DNA of 14,810 nt from BOKV01 sp041742235 (GCA_041742235.1 JBGSJA010000068.1:1-14810); one strand, 5' to 3'; positions 5,286-14,437 are shown, counted from the first letter of the stretch. Program-made: numbers and translations. Notes: generated by a model from the letters alone, not told the origin.

Positions 5286-7273
5286 CTGTCGAACTCGGCC
5301 ATTTTGCCCTCGTTCTCGCCCTTGCCCTCTCACTGGCGCAATCCGTGTTGCCTGTTGTCGGCGCCCGCCGTGGCGACGTCCGGCTGATGGAAACGGCAAG
5401 CTGGTCTGCGATCACCATCTTCCTGCTGATCGGCGTTTCCTTCGCCTGCCTCACCAATGCCTATCTCGTCTCGGATTTTTCGGTTTCGAACGTTTGGGAA
5501 AATTCCCACACGTTGAAACCCACGCTTTTCAAGTTGACCGGCGTATGGGGCAACCATGAGGGCTCCATGCTCCTATGGGTGCTCATCCTGGCCCTTTTCG
5601 CAGCGATGGTCGCGGTTTTCGGGCGTAACCTGCCCGCCGACCTCAAGGCAAACGTTCTCGGCGTGCAGGCTTGGGTGCTGGCCGCATTCCTCGCCTTCAT
5701 CGTCACTACGTCGAACCCTTTCGTTCGTCTCGTGCCCGCGCCATTCGAAGGCAAGGACCTCAACCCGGTCCTGCAGGATATCGGCCTCGCCATCCATCCG
5801 CCGATGCTCTACCTCGGCTACGTCGGCTTCTCGGTCACGTTCTCCTTTGCAATGGCCGCGATGATCTCGGGCCGCATCGACGCGGCCTGGGCGCGCTGGG
5901 TACGGCCCTGGGCGCTGGCCGCGTGGGTTTTCCTGACCGCAGGTATCTCGATGGGGTCCTACTGGGCCTATTACGAACTGGGCTGGGGCGGGTTCTGGTT
6001 CTGGGATCCTGTCGAGAACGCCTCCTTCATTCCCTGGCTGTCGGGAACGGCATTGCTACATTCGGCGCTGGTAATGGAAAAACGCGAGGCCTTGAAGGTC
6101 TGGACCGTGCTTCTCGCGCTCATCACCTTCTCGATGTCGCTGCTTGGCACTTTCCTCGTGCGCTCGGGCGTACTGACCTCCGTACATGCCTTCGCCACCG
6201 ATCCCGAGCGCGGTGTTTTCATCCTGGGAATTCTGGTCGCATTCATCGGCGGCTCGCTTTTTCTGTTTGCCTTGCGCGCGCCGCTGCTGAAGACCGGCGG
6301 TCTGTTCGCTCCGATCTCGCGCGAGGGCGCGCTTGTCTTCAACAATCTGTTTCTGACGACGGCTGCGGCGAGCGTGCTTGTCGGCACCCTCTATCCGCTG
6401 GTGCTCGAAGCGGTCACAGGCGAGAAGATCTCCGTCGGCGCCCCATTCTTCAACCTGACTTTCGGGCCGCTGATGATCCCGCTCCTGGTACTCGTGCCTG
6501 TCGGGCCGTTGCTTGCCTGGAAACGCGGCGACCTGCCAGGGGCTTTGCAGCGGCTCTATTTTGCCGCCGGGGCAGCAATACTTGCATCCGTACTTGTCGC
6601 CGCCTTCACGTCCGACACGCCGGTTCTCGTGACCTTGGCGGTCGGCCTGGCGGCATGGGTCATCATCGGATCCTTTGCCGAGATCGCAACCCGCTCCGGT
6701 TATCCGGGCGTGTCCGTATCGACCGCGCTTTCCCGGTTGCGCGGCATGCCGCGTTCGATGTGGGGAACCGCGTTTGGCCACTTGGGACTGGGCCTGACGC
6801 TGCTGGGTGTAGTGTCAGTCAGCGCCTTCCAGCAGGAAGTCATAACCAAGATGACGCCCGGCTCGACCATCAGCGTTGCCGGGTTTGAGCTGAAGCTGCT
6901 AGGCATCGAACCACGCCGCGGATCCAACTTTGTCGAGGACGTCGTGCGGATGGAAGTCTCCGGCAAAGGCGTGACCACGCATGTGATCGAGCCGTCGAAA
7001 CGCATCTATACCGCACGCGAAATGCCGACGACCGAGGCAGGAATCGAGACCTACGTGTTTTCGCAGCTCTACATCTCGCCGGGCGATATCGAACCGGACG
7101 GCAGCATCACCGTTCGCGTGTGGTGGAAGCCCTTCGTCACGCTGATCTGGCTTGGAACGGTGGCCATGGTCATCGGCGGCGTATTCTCGCTTTCGGACCG
7201 CCGCCTGCGTGTGGGGGCGCCGCGAACATCCAAGGCAAAGGTCGCGGGAGCGGCTGCAAATGCCCAGGTTTAA
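5282..7273 (+). CDS. ccmF: Haem lyase subunit CcmF (CycK)
   Basis: A 663-residue polytopic inner-membrane protein, the core of the ligase that attaches haem to the CxxCH motif of apocytochromes c. The start is GTG 5282, overlapping the ccmE stop in GTGA, with GGGGAG about 7-8 bases upstream. A farther ATG at 5264 would lie inside ccmE and is not favoured. The protein begins VTVELGHFALVLALALSLAQ, typical of the family. The diagnostic WWD domain is at about 228-246 (YWAYYELGWGGFWFWDPVEN). Other family blocks are GSMLLWVLIL, NPVLQDIGLAIHPPMLYLGY, LLGTFLVRSGVLTSVHAFA and a long C-terminal periplasmic segment (GFELKLLGIEPRRGSNF onward) before a final helix. Length is as expected for full-size CcmF. 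It forms the complex with CcmH and CcmI encoded on either side. Confidence 0.95.
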   Translation: MTVELGHFALVLALALSLAQSVLPVVGARRGDVRLMETASWSAITIFLLIGVSFACLTNAYLVSDFSVSNVWENSHTLKPTLFKLTGVWGNHEGSMLLWVLILALFAAMVAVFGRNLPADLKANVLGVQAWVLAAFLAFIVTTSNPFVRLVPAPFEGKDLNPVLQDIGLAIHPPMLYLGYVGFSVTFSFAMAAMISGRIDAAWARWVRPWALAAWVFLTAGISMGSYWAYYELGWGGFWFWDPVENASFIPWLSGTALLHSALVMEKREALKVWTVLLALITFSMSLLGTFLVRSGVLTSVHAFATDPERGVFILGILVAFIGGSLFLFALRAPLLKTGGLFAPISREGALVFNNLFLTTAAASVLVGTLYPLVLEAVTGEKISVGAPFFNLTFGPLMIPLLVLVPVGPLLAWKRGDLPGALQRLYFAAGAAILASVLVAAFTSDTPVLVTLAVGLAAWVIIGSFAEIATRSGYPGVSVSTALSRLRGMPRSMWGTAFGHLGLGLTLLGVVSVSAFQQEVITKMTPGSTISVAGFELKLLGIEPRRGSNFVEDVVRMEVSGKGVTTHVIEPSKRIYTAREMPTTEAGIETYVFSQLYISPGDIEPDGSITVRVWWKPFVTLIWLGTVAMVIGGVFSLSDRRLRVGAPRTSKAKVAGAAANAQV

Positions 7274-7742
7274 AGCAATTGTGTTGCTCCTGCTCCTGGC
7301 TTTTGCGCCGGTCATTGCGGCGACGCCCGTCCATGCGGTGAGGCCCGACGAAGTGCTTTCCGACCCGGCGCTCGAAGCTAGGGCCCGTGCCCTTTCGGCC
7401 AATCTGCGCTGCATGGTCTGCCAGAACCAGAGCATCGACGATTCGGACGCCGAACTTGCGCGCGACCTGCGGGTGCTGGTTCGCGAGCGCCTTGTCGCGG
7501 GCGATACCGACAGCGAGGTGATCGACTATCTCGTTTCAAGATACGGCGAATTCGTGCTCCTCAAGCCGCGGTTCTCGTGGCAGAACCTTGCGCTTTGGGC
7601 GACGCCGGCCGTTGTGCTCGTCATTGGCGGCGCAGCCTTTGCGGCATATTCACGCCGGCGCAAAGTCCCTGCCGGCAAGAGCGCGCCATCACTCACCGAC
7701 GACGAGCAGGCCCGCATCGCCAAATTGCTCGACGAACGCTGA
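7260..7742 (+). CDS. ccmH: Cytochrome c maturation thiol protein CcmH (CycL)
   Basis: A 160-residue thiol-redox subunit of the haem ligase that keeps the apocytochrome CxxCH cysteines reduced or engaged before haem attachment. A Sec signal spans residues 1-26 (hydrophobic IVLLLLLAFAPVIA, cleavage after VHA). The signature LRCMVCQNQSIDDSDAELAR carries the redox pair Cys51 and Cys54. YGEFVLLKP, also a family block, is followed by one membrane helix (about 108-127) and a short charged cytoplasmic tail ending in a predicted helix. ATG 7260 is preceded by GGGAG (7246-7250) and overlaps the end of ccmF by 14 bases. This is the short CcmH form without a C-terminal TPR domain, consistent with a separate CcmI in the same block. 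Confidence 0.94.
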   Translation: MPRFKAIVLLLLLAFAPVIAATPVHAVRPDEVLSDPALEARARALSANLRCMVCQNQSIDDSDAELARDLRVLVRERLVAGDTDSEVIDYLVSRYGEFVLLKPRFSWQNLALWATPAVVLVIGGAAFAAYSRRRKVPAGKSAPSLTDDEQARIAKLLDER

Positions 7743-7760
7743 CCGGCCCTGCGCAAAGCC

Positions 7761-7785
7761 CTAATCTTACGAAAGTTTAATCTGG
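7761..7785 (+). promoter_or_regulatory. Direct repeat upstream of degP, possible regulator site
   Basis: TAATCT occurs at 7762-7767 and again at 7778-7783, with CTTACGAAAG between. The second half can also be read as a 10-base-period pair CTTAC/TTTAA (7766 and 7776), the sort of spacing OmpR-family dimers use. It lies about 95-115 bases before degP in the only sizeable non-coding gap of this region (7743-7876). Which regulator, if any, binds is unknown. Confidence 0.3.
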
Positions 7786-7876
7786 CGGAAATCCCCCCGT
7801 AACCTCCCGACAGCCATCTTCCGTTCGTCAATTCGGCAATTCCCGCCGTAAGAAATACCGGAAAGGTGCCCGCCAC

Positions 7877-9337
7877 ATGCCGTTTCCCGCCAGCTCCCGT
7901 TTTGCCCGCAATTGCCTCGTTTCCGCGTTGGCGCTCGCGCCTGCAATACATTTCGCCAGCCCCGCCATGGCCGAACCCGTATCCGTGATTGCTCCGCAGG
8001 TTCCGAGCTTTGCCGACGTTGTCACAGCGGTTACCCCGGCCGTGGTCTCGGTACGGGTGCAGTCCCGCATCGGCGGCATCGGCCAGCGCGGCTACCGGTT
8101 TGACCGGCGGATGCAGGAAAACGAGGATGACGACGACTATTTCGGCGAGCGGCCTTTCTTCCGCAATGGCCAAGGCTGGCGCGAAGGCCGTCGCGAGATG
8201 CGGCCCCGCCGTTTCGGCATGAACCAGGGCTCGGGCTTTTTTGTCTCTGATGACGGTTATCTGGTAACAAACCACCACGTGGTAGAGAACGGTTCCAGCT
8301 TCACCGTGGTACTAAGCGACGGAACCGAACTTGAGGCCAATCTGGTCGGTGCGGATGCGCGGACCGATCTTGCCGTGCTGAAAGTCGAGGCCGAACGCAA
8401 ATTCACCTATGTCGCGTTTTCGACCGCCGATGTGCGAGTCGGCGAATGGGTGGTCGCGGTCGGCAACCCCTTCGGTCTCGGCGGAACCGTCACTGCCGGT
8501 ATCATCTCCGCGCACAAGCGCGCCCTGGGATCGCGCCGTCACGACGACTTCATCCAGATCGACGCGGCGGTGAACCGCGGCAATTCCGGCGGTCCCGCGT
8601 TCAATCTCAAGGGCGAGGTGATCGGCGTCAACAACCAGATCCTTTCGCCGGTGGGCGCCAATGTCGGCATTGCATTTGCCATTCCTGCCGCCACGGCCAG
8701 CGAGGTCGTCAAGGATCTCATCACCAACGGACAGGTCGTGCGTGGCTGGCTGGGCGTCCAGATCCAGCCGGTGACCGGCGAGATTGCGCAGTCGGTCGGA
8801 CTTGCCGAGGCGCGCGGCGCGATCGTCACGGTACCTTCGCCCGATAGCCCTGCAGCCAAGGCGGGTATCGTTGCGGGGGACATCATCACCAGCGTCGACG
8901 GTGAGCTGGTCGAAAACCCAAGGGCGCTCGCACGCCGCATTGCGGCGTTCAAGCCGGACAGCAAGGTTCGCATCGGGCTTTGGCGCAATGGCACGGCAAC
9001 GGAGCTTGAAGTGACGGTCGGCCGCCTTGAAGAAGTATCAGCGGCAACACCGCCACAGGCTATTGAAACCATCGCGGGGTTGGGCTTGAAACTCGAACCG
9101 GCATCAAGCGGCGATGGCCTGCTCGTCTCGGAGATCGAGCAAGGCGCTGCGGTGGCCGAAAGCGACCTGCGGCGCGGCGATATCATCGTCACCGTTAACG
9201 GAAAGCAGGTGAACGATGCCTCGGCGTTGCAGGCGGCGATGGAAGAAGCGGGCAAGGCTGGCCGCCCTTCCACCCTGTTCCAGGTCCGGCGGGGATCCGA
9301 GGTGCGCTTCGTGGTGGTCCCGCTTAGCCGAGGCTGA
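7877..9337 (+). CDS. degP: Periplasmic serine protease of the DegP/HtrA (Do) family
   Basis: A 486-residue exported protease-chaperone that degrades or refolds damaged envelope proteins. The signal peptide is about 1-32, with cleavage after AMA. The trypsin-like domain holds the catalytic triad His134 (TNHHVV), Asp164 (RTDLAVLKV) and Ser237 (NRGNSGGPAF). Two PDZ domains follow: about 265-355 (GWLGVQIQPV, AGIVAGDIITSVDG) and about 390-480 (LLVSEIEQGA, DLRRGDIIVTVNGKQV). Length and two PDZ domains fit DegP/DegQ-type proteins, not single-PDZ DegS. The regulatory loop before the His (about 72-114) is unusually charged: an acidic run ENEDDDDYFGE, then a basic RREMRPRRFG. GGAAAGG at 7860-7866 supports the start. 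It is followed 45 bases later by a two-component pair, so a stress-signalling link is likely but unproven. Confidence 0.92.
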   Translation: MPFPASSRFARNCLVSALALAPAIHFASPAMAEPVSVIAPQVPSFADVVTAVTPAVVSVRVQSRIGGIGQRGYRFDRRMQENEDDDDYFGERPFFRNGQGWREGRREMRPRRFGMNQGSGFFVSDDGYLVTNHHVVENGSSFTVVLSDGTELEANLVGADARTDLAVLKVEAERKFTYVAFSTADVRVGEWVVAVGNPFGLGGTVTAGIISAHKRALGSRRHDDFIQIDAAVNRGNSGGPAFNLKGEVIGVNNQILSPVGANVGIAFAIPAATASEVVKDLITNGQVVRGWLGVQIQPVTGEIAQSVGLAEARGAIVTVPSPDSPAAKAGIVAGDIITSVDGELVENPRALARRIAAFKPDSKVRIGLWRNGTATELEVTVGRLEEVSAATPPQAIETIAGLGLKLEPASSGDGLLVSEIEQGAAVAESDLRRGDIIVTVNGKQVNDASALQAAMEEAGKAGRPSTLFQVRRGSEVRFVVVPLSRG

Positions 9338-9382
9338 CAGCAGCGCTTGCGGCAGGGCATCGAGCGCGGATAGATTTGCGGC

Positions 9383-10066
9383 ATGCGTATCCTGATCATC
9401 GAAGACGACCGCGATTCGGCCGGCTACCTTCAGCGCGCCCTGAAGGAGTCGGGCCACAGCTCCGACCTCGCCGCCGACGGCGAGGAGGGATTGCACATGG
9501 CCCAGACAGGCCGGTACGACGTGCTCATCGTCGATCGCATGCTGCCAAGGCTGGACGGTCTGTCCATGCTGAGGCAATTGCGAAGCGATGGCGTCGATGC
9601 ACCTGCGCTGATCCTTTCTGCGCTCGGCCAGGTTGACGACCGCGTCGAGGGCCTGCGCTCCGGCGGGGACGACTATCTCACCAAGCCTTATGCGTTTTCA
9701 GAATTGCTGGCCCGGATCGAGGTGCTGGCAAGGCGCCGCCGTCCCGACGAAGCCGAAACGGTAATCCGGGTCGCCGATCTCGAGCTCGACCGCCTTGCCC
9801 ATACCGTCAAGCGCGCCGGGGTCAACATTCCCCTGCAGCCGCGCGAATACCGCCTGCTCGAATATCTGATGCGCAATGCCGGCAAGGTCGTGACGCGCAC
9901 CATGCTTCTGGAAGAGGTCTGGGACTATCATTTCGATCCGCAGACGAACGTGATCGACGTTCATATCTCGCGCCTTCGCTCCAAGATCGACAAGGAATTC
10001 AAGGAGCCGCTTCTCCAGACCGTGCGCGGCGCCGGCTACGTGCTGCGCAACCCCAATGCAGCCTGA
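9383..10066 (+). CDS. OmpR-family response regulator, partner of the degP-linked kinase
   Basis: A 227-residue transcriptional regulator. The receiver domain (1-118) has acidic residues Glu7-Asp8-Asp9, the phosphorylated Asp51 in LIVDRMLPRLDG, Ser79 and Lys101 in DDYLTKPY. The winged-helix output domain (about 128-224) includes PLQPREYRLLEYLMRNAGKV, NVIDVHISRLRSKID and the closing TVRGAGYVL. The RML after Asp51 and this helix pattern are typical of the CusR/CopR/CzcR-like branch, often tied to metal or envelope stress, but that does not identify the signal here. Its last 11 bases overlap the kinase gene, so the pair is surely co-translated. The ribosome site before ATG 9383 is weak, which may mean its level depends on read-through from degP, 45 bases upstream. 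Confidence 0.88.
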   Translation: MRILIIEDDRDSAGYLQRALKESGHSSDLAADGEEGLHMAQTGRYDVLIVDRMLPRLDGLSMLRQLRSDGVDAPALILSALGQVDDRVEGLRSGGDDYLTKPYAFSELLARIEVLARRRRPDEAETVIRVADLELDRLAHTVKRAGVNIPLQPREYRLLEYLMRNAGKVVTRTMLLEEVWDYHFDPQTNVIDVHISRLRSKIDKEFKEPLLQTVRGAGYVLRNPNAA

Positions 10067-11462
10067 ACCCTCCGGCGCCTTCCAGCGCCTGCGCAAGATC
10101 CTGTCGGTCACGGCGGTGCGCCTGTCGATTGCCTATACGGTGCTGTTCGGCATCATCGCGATCCTGATCATCCTTTACATGACCGCAATGACGTCGAATT
10201 ATGTCCGGCGGCAGATCAAGGTCTCGATCGACGAGGAAATTGCGCTGCTTGCCAACACCTTTGATTCCGGCGGCATCAACGGCGTCGTCCGGCAAATGGA
10301 GCGAAACGCGACCGGGCCCGGCGCCAATCTGTACGTTGTAGCCGAGCCGAGCGGGCAGATCATCGCTGGCAATGTCGGCGAAATCGACACGGGCGTGATC
10401 GCGACCGACGGCTGGACACTGCGGCCGTTTCGTTACACGCGGTTCGGCACGTCTGGCGACGAAAGCCATGTCGCGATTGCCCGCATCGTCGAACTCCCCA
10501 ACGGCATGCGCATGCTGGTCGGCCGCGATCTCGGCGAGCCTGAGCGCTTCCGCGCTATCGTCATCCGCGCGCTTGCATTTTCACTCACCGCCATGCTGCT
10601 GGTCGGGCTGCTCACCTGGATATTGGTGGGGCGCAGGGCGTTGACCCGGCTCGAAATGGTTTCGCGATCCACGGATCGCATCCTCGCAGGCGACAGGACC
10701 GAACGCCTGCCGGTCACGGGTTCGGGCGACGAGTTCGACCAATTGTCCATTCGTCTCAATTCCATGCTCGACCGCATCAATTCGCTGGACGAGGGGCTGC
10801 GGCAGGTGTCGGACAACATTGCGCACGACCTGAAAACGCCGCTCGCCCGCCTGCGCAACAAGGCCGAGGCAGCGCTCGCCGCGCCGGATGGCAACCAGGC
10901 GGGCGTGATGCAGGAGATCATCGCAGACACCGACCAGATCATCCGCACCTTCAACGCGCTGCTGATGATCTCGCGGGTGGAATCGGGATCGGTGGCCGGA
11001 GAGCTTGCCAGCCAGGACCTCTCCTCGATTGTCGAGGATGTCGCGGAACTCTACCAGCCTGTCGCCGAGGATGCAGGCTTCGCGTTTTCTCTATCCGTGG
11101 AACCGTCTTTGACGGTGAAGGGCAATCGCGAGCTGCTGTCTCAGGCACTCGCCAACCTCATCGACAATGCGATCAAATATGGCCGGACCGAAGAACGCGC
11201 GCCGAGTATCGGCATTTCGCTGCAGAAACTTGGTCGCAACGCGGTCGTCGAAATTACCGATGCCGGTCCCGGGATCGCGCCGGAGGATCGAAAGCGCGTT
11301 ACCGAACGTTTCACCCGCCTCGAGCAAAGCCGCACACGGCCCGGCAACGGACTTGGCCTCAGCCTTGTTCGTGCTGTTGCGCAACTGCATGGCGGCGTGC
11401 TTGATTTCGCCACGAACGAGCCGGGCGGCCTCAAGGCATCGCTGACCATCCCTTTGGCGTGA
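10056..11462 (+). CDS. Sensor histidine kinase of the degP-linked two-component system
   Basis: A 468-residue inner-membrane kinase starting at ATG 10056, inside the end of the regulator gene. Membrane helices are at about 26-45 and 168-192, around a periplasmic sensor of about 120 residues. A HAMP linker (about 193-245) ends at the dimerisation domain with phosphoacceptor His257 in NIAHDLKTPLARLRNKAEAA. The ATP-binding domain has Asn371 (NLIDNAIKYG), G1 box DAGPGIA (402-408) and G2 box PGNGLGLSLVRAVAQLHGG. All catalytic residues are present. The periplasmic domain, with GANLYVVAEPSGQIIAGN followed by GEIDTG, resembles the sensor regions of heavy-metal or envelope-stress kinases of this branch, but no ligand residues can be named. 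Its stop lies 29 bases before glnE. Confidence 0.88.
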   Translation: MQPEPSGAFQRLRKILSVTAVRLSIAYTVLFGIIAILIILYMTAMTSNYVRRQIKVSIDEEIALLANTFDSGGINGVVRQMERNATGPGANLYVVAEPSGQIIAGNVGEIDTGVIATDGWTLRPFRYTRFGTSGDESHVAIARIVELPNGMRMLVGRDLGEPERFRAIVIRALAFSLTAMLLVGLLTWILVGRRALTRLEMVSRSTDRILAGDRTERLPVTGSGDEFDQLSIRLNSMLDRINSLDEGLRQVSDNIAHDLKTPLARLRNKAEAALAAPDGNQAGVMQEIIADTDQIIRTFNALLMISRVESGSVAGELASQDLSSIVEDVAELYQPVAEDAGFAFSLSVEPSLTVKGNRELLSQALANLIDNAIKYGRTEERAPSIGISLQKLGRNAVVEITDAGPGIAPEDRKRVTERFTRLEQSRTRPGNGLGLSLVRAVAQLHGGVLDFATNEPGGLKASLTIPLA

Positions 11463-11491
11463 AGCGGCCCGGCAGATAACGAGGGTCCGGC

Positions 11492-14437
11492 TTGGAACGT
11501 GAAGCAAAGGGCGCGTCAGCGCCGCAGATCCTTTGGGGCGATCCGCCGCGCCGCATCGAGGCCATGTCGGCGACAGAGGCGCGCAAATGGCTTGCTGAAC
11601 TCGATCGCCGGTTTCGCGACGAAGGCCTTGCCGACTTTGCCGAGGCGCTTGCCGCACGGCCCGACATTGCGCATTTTCTCGGCGCGGTCATGTCGCTCTC
11701 CAGCCATTTGCGTGACACCGCGCTGCTGCGTCCCGCCATGCTCGCTGTTTTGCTCTGCGAAGAACCCGCAGCCCGCATGGCGGAACTTGTCCGGGAAACG
11801 CGAAAGGCAGGCTTGAGCGGGGCAGGCGAAGGCCCGCTCATGTCGGCGCTACGAATTGCCAAGGCGGAAACGTCGCTGCTGTGCGGACTGGCCGACCTTG
11901 GCGGGTGGTGGCAGGGGAGCGAGGTCACTGCGGCGCTCACCGATTTCGCCGACGCAGCGCTCGCAGCAAGTTGCGACCACCTGTTGCTTTCCCTCGCCGA
12001 TACGGGAAAGGTGACGCTGGCTGACAGGAGCGATCCGCAAAGGGGTTGCGGCCTTATCGTCCTTGGCATGGGAAAATACGGCGCGCACGAACTCAACTAT
12101 TCCAGCGACATCGACCTCATCCTGCTGTTCGAACCGCGCGAAATGCAGCTTCATACCGATGACGCGACGACGCTTTTCGCCCGTTTTGCCAAGTCGCTGA
12201 TCCGTATCCTGCAAGAGCGTACGGGCGAGGGATATGTATTCCGTGTCGATTTGCGCCTGCGGCCCGATCCCGGTTCCACCCCGCTCGCTATTCCCGTCGG
12301 GGCGGCGCTCAACTATTACGAGGCATACGGCCAGAACTGGGAACGCGCGGCCATGATCAAGGCTCGCGCGGTGGCTGGCGACATTGCGGCGGGCGAAGAA
12401 TTCCTCAAGGAACTTTCGCCGTTCGTGTGGCGCAAATATCTCGACTACGCCGCCATCCAGGACGTGCACTCGATCAAGCGCCAGATACATGCCCATCGCG
12501 GCCATGGCGAAATCGCGGTGGCCGGGCACAACATCAAGCTTGGGCGTGGCGGCATTCGCGAGATCGAGTTTTTCGCCCAGACGCAGCAATTGATCGCCGG
12601 CGGCCGCCTGCCGCAACTTCGAAAGCTGCGCACCATCGACGCCCTCGCGGCCCTCGAGACCGAGGGATGGATCGATGCGAAGGCGCGCGATGAACTTACA
12701 TCGGCCTATTGGTATTTGCGCGATGTCGAGCACCGGATCCAGATGGTCGCCGACGAGCAGAGCCACACACTGCCCGAAGACAAGAAGGGCCTCACGCGCA
12801 TTGCCCTGATGATGGGCGAACGTGATTCGAAACGCTTCTCCGATCGATTGACGAAGACGCTCAAGACCGTCGAGCGCCACTATGCCGGGCTGTTCGAGAA
12901 GGCGGCGGAACTGACTTCCGGCGGCAACCTAGTTTTCACCGGCGACGACGATGATCCGGCAACCGTCGAGACCTTGTCGGCGATGGGGTTCTCGCGGCCT
13001 TCCGAGGTGATACGTTCAGTGCGCGGCTGGCATTTCGGCCGCTTTCCGGCGATGCGAACGGCGCAGGCGCGCGAACTGCTCACGGAGATCACGCCAAGCC
13101 TTCTAGAAGCGATCGCGGCAATGGGCGAAGCCGACCGCACCTTCGCAGCCTTCGACCGCTTCCTCGGTGGCTTGCCAGCCGGCATCCAGCTCTTCTCGCT
13201 GCTGAAATCCAACCCCGCTCTCTTGCGGCTGCTCCTGCTGATCCTGTCAGCCGCGCCAAAGCTTGCCGAGACGATCACCCGTCGCCCGCACGTGTTCGAC
13301 GCCATGCTGGAGCCCGCCTTTGCCGGAACCGCGCCGGGGCGCTCGGCACTGGCGCGCCGGCTCGACGGCGTGCTCGACCGCGCCTCGCACTACGAGGGAA
13401 TGCTCGATGCGGCGCGCCTGTTTGCCGCCGAGCAGAAATTCCTGATCGGCGCCCGCCTCATCAACCACACCTTGACGCCTGCGGCGGCCGGACGGGCTTT
13501 CGCCGACCTCGCCGAAGTCATGGTGCGCGCCATATTGGCGCGGGTGGGGGCTGAATTCGAAGTTCGTCACGGAAAGGTGCCGGGGGGCAGGATCTGCGTC
13601 CTTGGTATGGGCAGGCTCGGCAGCCGGGAACTGACCGCAGGCTCGGACCTCGATCTCATCCTGCTGTACGACCATGCATCGGATGCCGAATATTCCAATG
13701 GCCCAAGGCCGCTTGCCGCCTCGCAATACTACATCAGGCTGACGCAGCGCCTGATCGCTGCCATGAGTGCGCCGACAGCGGAAGGCGTGATCTACCCGCT
13801 CGATTTCAGGCTTCGCCCATCCGGCAATGCCGGGCCGCTGGCGACGCCGCTCGAATCCTTCGTGCGCTACCAGAAGGAGGAGGCCTGGACGTGGGAGCGC
13901 CAGGCGCTGACGCGTGCGCGTGTCGTAGCTGGAGAAGCCAGCCTTGCCGAGCGTATCGAAATCGCGATCCGCGAACTGCTGGCCATGCCTTCCGACCCTG
14001 CGAAGTTGTCGGCGGACGTGCGAGAGATGCGCGCGTTGATCGAAAAGGAAAAGCGGACGTCGAACCCGTTCGAAGTCAAGACCGTCAAGGGCGGCCTCGT
14101 TGACATCGAGTTCATTGCGCAATGGTGCATCCTGAGGTCGGGGGCAGGCGGCGTGGCGGGGCGTCCGACCGGAACCATCGAAATGCTGAAATCGGCGAAG
14201 GACGAACTTCCGCCGGCCGACCTCGATGCGCTGGTTTCCGCGTGCGAATTCTATTCCGGCGTCCAGCAGGTCCTGCGGCTGTGCCTGGACGAACCGTTCG
14301 AACCTTCCTCCGCTCCGCCGGGACTGGCCGCGATCGTCTGCGATTTGATCGACATGCCGGACATCCGCACCGTGGAAGGTGCGCTGAAGGAAGATCAGCG
14401 AATCGTGAGGGAAATCTTCAATCGCCTGCTTGCCTGA
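11492..14437 (+). CDS. glnE: Bifunctional glutamine synthetase adenylyltransferase/adenylyl-removing enzyme
   Basis: A 981-residue enzyme that attaches AMP to glutamine synthetase when nitrogen is plentiful and removes it when nitrogen is scarce, under PII and glutamine control. It contains two copies of the nucleotidyltransferase motif. The N-terminal one (LGMGKYGAHELNYSSDIDL, about 191-209, metal-binding Asp206 and Asp208) is the deadenylylating half. The C-terminal one (LGMGRLGSRELTAGSDLDL, about 704-722, Asp719 and Asp721) is the adenylylating half. Each is followed by its companion RLRP-type block (DLRLRPDPGSTP; DFRLRPSGNAGP) and a PII-uridylyltransferase-like helical domain. Length equals that of rhizobial GlnE, so it is full size. 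The start is TTG 11492 with GAGGG at 11481-11485; ATG 11564 would remove about 24 residues. The close spacing to the kinase gene suggests read-through. Confidence 0.93.
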   Translation: MEREAKGASAPQILWGDPPRRIEAMSATEARKWLAELDRRFRDEGLADFAEALAARPDIAHFLGAVMSLSSHLRDTALLRPAMLAVLLCEEPAARMAELVRETRKAGLSGAGEGPLMSALRIAKAETSLLCGLADLGGWWQGSEVTAALTDFADAALAASCDHLLLSLADTGKVTLADRSDPQRGCGLIVLGMGKYGAHELNYSSDIDLILLFEPREMQLHTDDATTLFARFAKSLIRILQERTGEGYVFRVDLRLRPDPGSTPLAIPVGAALNYYEAYGQNWERAAMIKARAVAGDIAAGEEFLKELSPFVWRKYLDYAAIQDVHSIKRQIHAHRGHGEIAVAGHNIKLGRGGIREIEFFAQTQQLIAGGRLPQLRKLRTIDALAALETEGWIDAKARDELTSAYWYLRDVEHRIQMVADEQSHTLPEDKKGLTRIALMMGERDSKRFSDRLTKTLKTVERHYAGLFEKAAELTSGGNLVFTGDDDDPATVETLSAMGFSRPSEVIRSVRGWHFGRFPAMRTAQARELLTEITPSLLEAIAAMGEADRTFAAFDRFLGGLPAGIQLFSLLKSNPALLRLLLLILSAAPKLAETITRRPHVFDAMLEPAFAGTAPGRSALARRLDGVLDRASHYEGMLDAARLFAAEQKFLIGARLINHTLTPAAAGRAFADLAEVMVRAILARVGAEFEVRHGKVPGGRICVLGMGRLGSRELTAGSDLDLILLYDHASDAEYSNGPRPLAASQYYIRLTQRLIAAMSAPTAEGVIYPLDFRLRPSGNAGPLATPLESFVRYQKEEAWTWERQALTRARVVAGEASLAERIEIAIRELLAMPSDPAKLSADVREMRALIEKEKRTSNPFEVKTVKGGLVDIEFIAQWCILRSGAGGVAGRPTGTIEMLKSAKDELPPADLDALVSACEFYSGVQQVLRLCLDEPFEPSSAPPGLAAIVCDLIDMPDIRTVEGALKEDQRIVREIFNRLLA

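Noticed and set aside
5671..6888. 405-residue plus-strand open frame inside ccmF
   Set aside because: It is an Arg/His/Ala-rich shadow of the ccmF coding frame without motifs.
7783..7860. GGAA ... CGTT elements upstream of degP as an EcfG-type general stress promoter
   Set aside because: The spacing between GGAAA (about 7787) and CGTT is about 30 bases, far from the 16-17 required.
11849..12880. 343-residue minus-strand open frame inside glnE
   Set aside because: It is antisense to strongly conserved GlnE motifs and shows no domain of its own. High GC makes such long shadows common.
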